In this document: piece after piece, positions 61,667 through 64,000 of the stretch
How the letters are laid out: each line of letters opens with the position of its first letter
Position numbering within the stretch: position 1 is the stretch's first letter
DNA from: Haloarcula sp. H-GB4
Lineage (GTDB): Archaea; Halobacteriota; Halobacteria; Halobacteriales; Haloarculaceae
DNA length: 64,000 bases
Assembly (NCBI RefSeq): GCF_030848575.1
Contig: NZ_JAVDDX010000001.1
Coordinates: 1,178,001 to 1,242,000, forward strand
Reading direction: 5' to 3'
Position numbers and translations under genes: made by a program
Notes under the pieces: generated by a model
What the model was told of the DNA's origin: nothing
Seen by the model: the letters and a program-made list of their open reading frames with translations, nothing else
Databases searched by the model: none

Positions 61667-61680
61667 TTAGGCAACCCTAA
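61667..61680. promoter_or_regulatory. Iron-box operator (TTAGGnnnnCCTAA)
   Basis: TTAGGCAACCCTAA, an exact copy, 9 to 22 nt before the ATG of the iron-binding protein gene at 61689. It lies in the 37-nt gap after the GT75 gene, so the transporter has its own iron-controlled promoter. Confidence 0.72.
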
Positions 61681-61688
61681 ATCAAACA

Positions 61689-62882
61689 ATGAGTGATTCT
61701 AGCGATATGACTGGACGTAACGCGACGCAGTCTCGACGGCGGTTCCTTGCTCTCGGTGGCGCGACTGCCGCGACAGCGCTTGCCGGTTGTTCCTCCATTC
61801 TTGGTGGGGGCGACAGCGAAAGTGATGGTGAGGCCGGAACCGCCGCCGGGCAGATTTCCCTGTCGGACTTCCGTGGCTCCGGCCCACTGGTCGCGCAGCG
61901 GGAGGCACCCGGCGGGACTTCGATTGAGGACCTGCCGGACCTCAGCGGCGAACTGACGCTATATCTCGGTGGCGGCGAGGGCGGACTCTACCTCGACCTC
62001 ATTAAGCTGCTCGAACAACGCTATCCGGATTTCACAGCGAACCACAGGCGGCAATCCTCCAGCGATCTCGCAAACAGGATTATCGAGGAGAACGATGCTG
62101 GCGCAAGTCCTGCCGACGTGTTCATGTCCGTCGATGCCGGCTCGCTCGGTGCGGTGGCAAACGCTGGCGCGACTACGAGCCTCCCTGAAGAGTCGCTTTC
62201 GACAGTCCCCGACGCGTACCAAGACAGCGAGGGTCGCTGGGTGGGCATCGCTGGTCGAGCCCGAGCAATTCCGTACAACACGAACCAGATTTCCGACTCC
62301 GATATTCCGTCGTCGGTGCAGGAGTTCCCCGAGGCGGCCGCCCTCGAAAACAGCATGGGCTGGGCGCCGAGCTACGGCGCGTTCCAATCGTTCATCACCG
62401 CGATGCGACTCATTCGCGGTGACGACGAGACGATGTCGTGGCTTCAGGCGATGCAGGACCATGGTATCAGCACCTACGATGACGAGTTCCGCGTCTCCAA
62501 TTCCTGTGCTGACGGGGAACTGGCCGCCGGCTTCGCCAACCACTACTACACGCTTCGGGTCCAGTCTGCGCGCGAAAGCTCGCCGATCGGCCTCGCGTTC
62601 ACCGAGGGCGACGCTGGCGCACTCGTCAACGTCTCGGGTCTCGAAATCATCAACGGAACCGACAACGCGGACCTGGCGTCGAACTTCGTCCGGCACGTCC
62701 TCTCGGCGGAGGCACAGGAGTTCTTCGCCACCCGGACGTTCGCGTATCCGATGATTCCGGGTGTCGCACCGGTTGGTGACCTGCCGCGCATCGACGAACT
62801 AAATCCGCCAGAGATCAACCTGACCGAACTGGCTGACGTGGCCGGAACCGTTGACTTATTGCGAGACGCTGGCGTCCTCTAA
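61689..62882 (+). CDS. fbpA: Iron(III) ABC transporter substrate-binding lipoprotein
   Basis: 397 residues. Twin-arginine lipoprotein signal (RRRFLALGG ... ALAGC), Gly/Ser/Glu linker, then a class II ferric-binding protein: GELTLYLGGGEGGLYLDLIK, LLEQRYPDFTANHR, GWAPSYGAFQSFITAMRLIR and SNFVRHVLSAEAQEFFATRT. It captures ferric iron outside the membrane for the FbpB permease that follows with one nt between them. Confidence 0.88.
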   Translation: MSDSSDMTGRNATQSRRRFLALGGATAATALAGCSSILGGGDSESDGEAGTAAGQISLSDFRGSGPLVAQREAPGGTSIEDLPDLSGELTLYLGGGEGGLYLDLIKLLEQRYPDFTANHRRQSSSDLANRIIEENDAGASPADVFMSVDAGSLGAVANAGATTSLPEESLSTVPDAYQDSEGRWVGIAGRARAIPYNTNQISDSDIPSSVQEFPEAAALENSMGWAPSYGAFQSFITAMRLIRGDDETMSWLQAMQDHGISTYDDEFRVSNSCADGELAAGFANHYYTLRVQSARESSPIGLAFTEGDAGALVNVSGLEIINGTDNADLASNFVRHVLSAEAQEFFATRTFAYPMIPGVAPVGDLPRIDELNPPEINLTELADVAGTVDLLRDAGVL

Positions 62883-62883
62883 T

Positions 62884-64000
62884 ATGGGCACAAAAGACCG
62901 GTACGAGCGGCTTCGGGAGCAGGCGACGACGTCGGAACGAGACTCGTCGCCGCACACGCTGCTCGCAGTGGTCTCACTGGCAATCTCGCTGCTGTTACTG
63001 GCGCCGCTGGTGTGGGTGTTTCTCCGGGCGGGCGAAATTGAGTTCGCACGTGCGGTCGAACTGTTGACGAGCGATACGACCGTCTCGGTGACGCTGAACA
63101 CACTGGCGCTGGTGACTGGCGTCACTGTCGCATCGATTCTCATCGGCGTTCCGCTGGCGATTCTCACCGCCCAGACGGATCTGCCGTTCAAGCGGTTCTG
63201 GACGATTACGTCCGCGCTACCGTTGGTCGTCCCGAGTTACATCGGGGCCTTCGCGTTCGTCTCGGCGTTTGGCCCCCGTGGCGTCCTCGCCGACCTGCTC
63301 TCGCCGCTCGGAATCGAGCAAATTCCGACGATATACGGCCTACACGGCGCGATACTTGTGCTGACGCTGTTTACGTACCCGTACGTGTTTTTGACTACGC
63401 GCGCGTCGCTGCTGTCGTTCGACGGAACCGTCGTTGAGGCTGCCCGGACACTGAACCACACCCGCTGGGAGGCGTTCCGCCGCGTCACGTTGCCTCAGAT
63501 CGCACCAGGAATCGCCGCTGGCGCGCTGCTGGTGGCGCTGTATGCGCTTTCCGACTTCGGGACACCAGCGATTATGCAGTACGACGTGTTCACTCGGATG
63601 ATCTACAACGAGTTCGGTGCTCGCCGGCTTGACTACGCCTCCGTGCTCTCGATGTTATTGCTCGTGATGGCGATTGGCATCCTCGCGGTTGAGTCCCGCC
63701 TCAGCGCCGGGCGGGACGGTGCTTACGTCAGCAGCGGCTCGCACCGGCCCGGACTCATCAGGCTCGGCTACTGGAAAGCCCCAGCACTGCTGTTTTGCGG
63801 TGCTATTGCGTCACTGTGTCTGGTGTTGCCCATCGGTATCCTGCTCCAGTGGCTCCTGCGCTCCGGCACGGGATACAGCGGCGGTGGCTTCGCGTTCGAA
63901 GCGTCTTACGCCTGGAACTCAGTCGGTCTCGCTGCCGCCGCGGCCGCTATTTGTGTCGTGGCGGCGCTCCCGATAGCGTATCTCTCCGCACGCGGCACGT
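62884..64000 (+). CDS. fbpB: Iron(III) ABC transporter permease, N-terminal part
   Basis: Open to the right edge, 372 codons. It starts MGTKDRYERLREQATTSERD. The first permease half has about six membrane helices with the EAA loop VEAARTLNHTRWEAFRRV (contact with the ATPase). The second half begins near residue 295 (WKAPALLFCGAIASLCLVLP) and is cut. FbpB-type proteins fuse two permease halves. The ATPase gene would be expected just downstream, outside the window. Confidence 0.9.
   Translation, partial: MGTKDRYERLREQATTSERDSSPHTLLAVVSLAISLLLLAPLVWVFLRAGEIEFARAVELLTSDTTVSVTLNTLALVTGVTVASILIGVPLAILTAQTDLPFKRFWTITSALPLVVPSYIGAFAFVSAFGPRGVLADLLSPLGIEQIPTIYGLHGAILVLTLFTYPYVFLTTRASLLSFDGTVVEAARTLNHTRWEAFRRVTLPQIAPGIAAGALLVALYALSDFGTPAIMQYDVFTRMIYNEFGARRLDYASVLSMLLLVMAIGILAVESRLSAGRDGAYVSSGSHRPGLIRLGYWKAPALLFCGAIASLCLVLPIGILLQWLLRSGTGYSGGGFAFEASYAWNSVGLAAAAAAICVVAALPIAYLSARGT

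Noticed and set aside
61959..62696. 245-codon minus-strand frame
   Set aside because: It mirrors the iron-binding protein gene; high G+C creates long antisense frames.

Overview
The window is chromosomal DNA of a halophilic archaeon (class Halobacteria), most likely Haloarcula or a close relative. The evidence is high G+C with acidic, Lys-poor proteins, TATA boxes about 28 nt before start codons with no leader, Tat-dependent lipoproteins, archaeal information proteins (TFE, Nop5, fibrillarin, Trm56, MBF1) and haloarchaeal specialities such as gamma-glutamylcysteine ligase, fused ADP-forming acetyl-CoA synthetase and two-subunit beta-ketothiolase. The genus is an inference. Both ends cut genes: superoxide dismutase on the left and an iron ABC permease on the right.

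Layout. 1-4 kb: superoxide dismutase, photolyase, enoyl-CoA hydratase and small regulators. 4.3-14.5 kb: menaquinone synthesis in three blocks (menF-menD, menB, and menA-menC-menE), with a membrane J-domain protein, a winged-helix protein and an NRDE protein between them. 14.6-24 kb: an acyl-CoA synthetase, a receiver/PAS/LOV/GAF histidine kinase, envelope proteins including a PGF-CTERM protein, a PEBP protein and a sugar epimerase. 24-34 kb: a dense housekeeping run (DsbA-like lipoprotein, trm56, sulfatase, folA, tfe, nop5-flpA, gshA, coaD). 34.2-35 kb: two convergent tRNA-Leu genes with a stray tRNA 3' fragment between them. 35-38.5 kb: MBF1, acyl-CoA dehydrogenase, HAD phosphatase and panB. 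38.5-43 kb: an aa3-type oxidase locus. 43-47.3 kb: a biotin operon, bioB-bioU-like-bioF-bioD. 47.5-52.3 kb: ADP-forming acetyl-CoA synthetase with a BioD-like partner, DpsA and small genes. 53.7-60.3 kb: polyester/propionyl-CoA genes (two-subunit thiolase, PccB-PccX, PhaB-like reductase) around an iron substrate-binding gene. 60.5-64 kb: a GT75-family protein followed by an iron ABC transporter.

The most interesting signals are these. (1) An operator of form TTAGGnnnnCCTAA, like DtxR/IdeR iron boxes, occurs as four exact and two 13/14 copies at four promoters: two iron-uptake genes, a GT75 protein and an unrecognised 49-residue protein. (2) The biotin operon has no bioA but carries a saccharopine-dehydrogenase-like gene in its place, with a plausible BioU sacrificial lysine. 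(3) The histidine kinase carries a complete LOV photoreceptor motif. (4) The thiolase has Ser where classical thiolases have the nucleophilic Cys. (5) A 150-nt intergenic stretch after bioD holds four small hairpins. No CRISPR array or intact transposon was seen.
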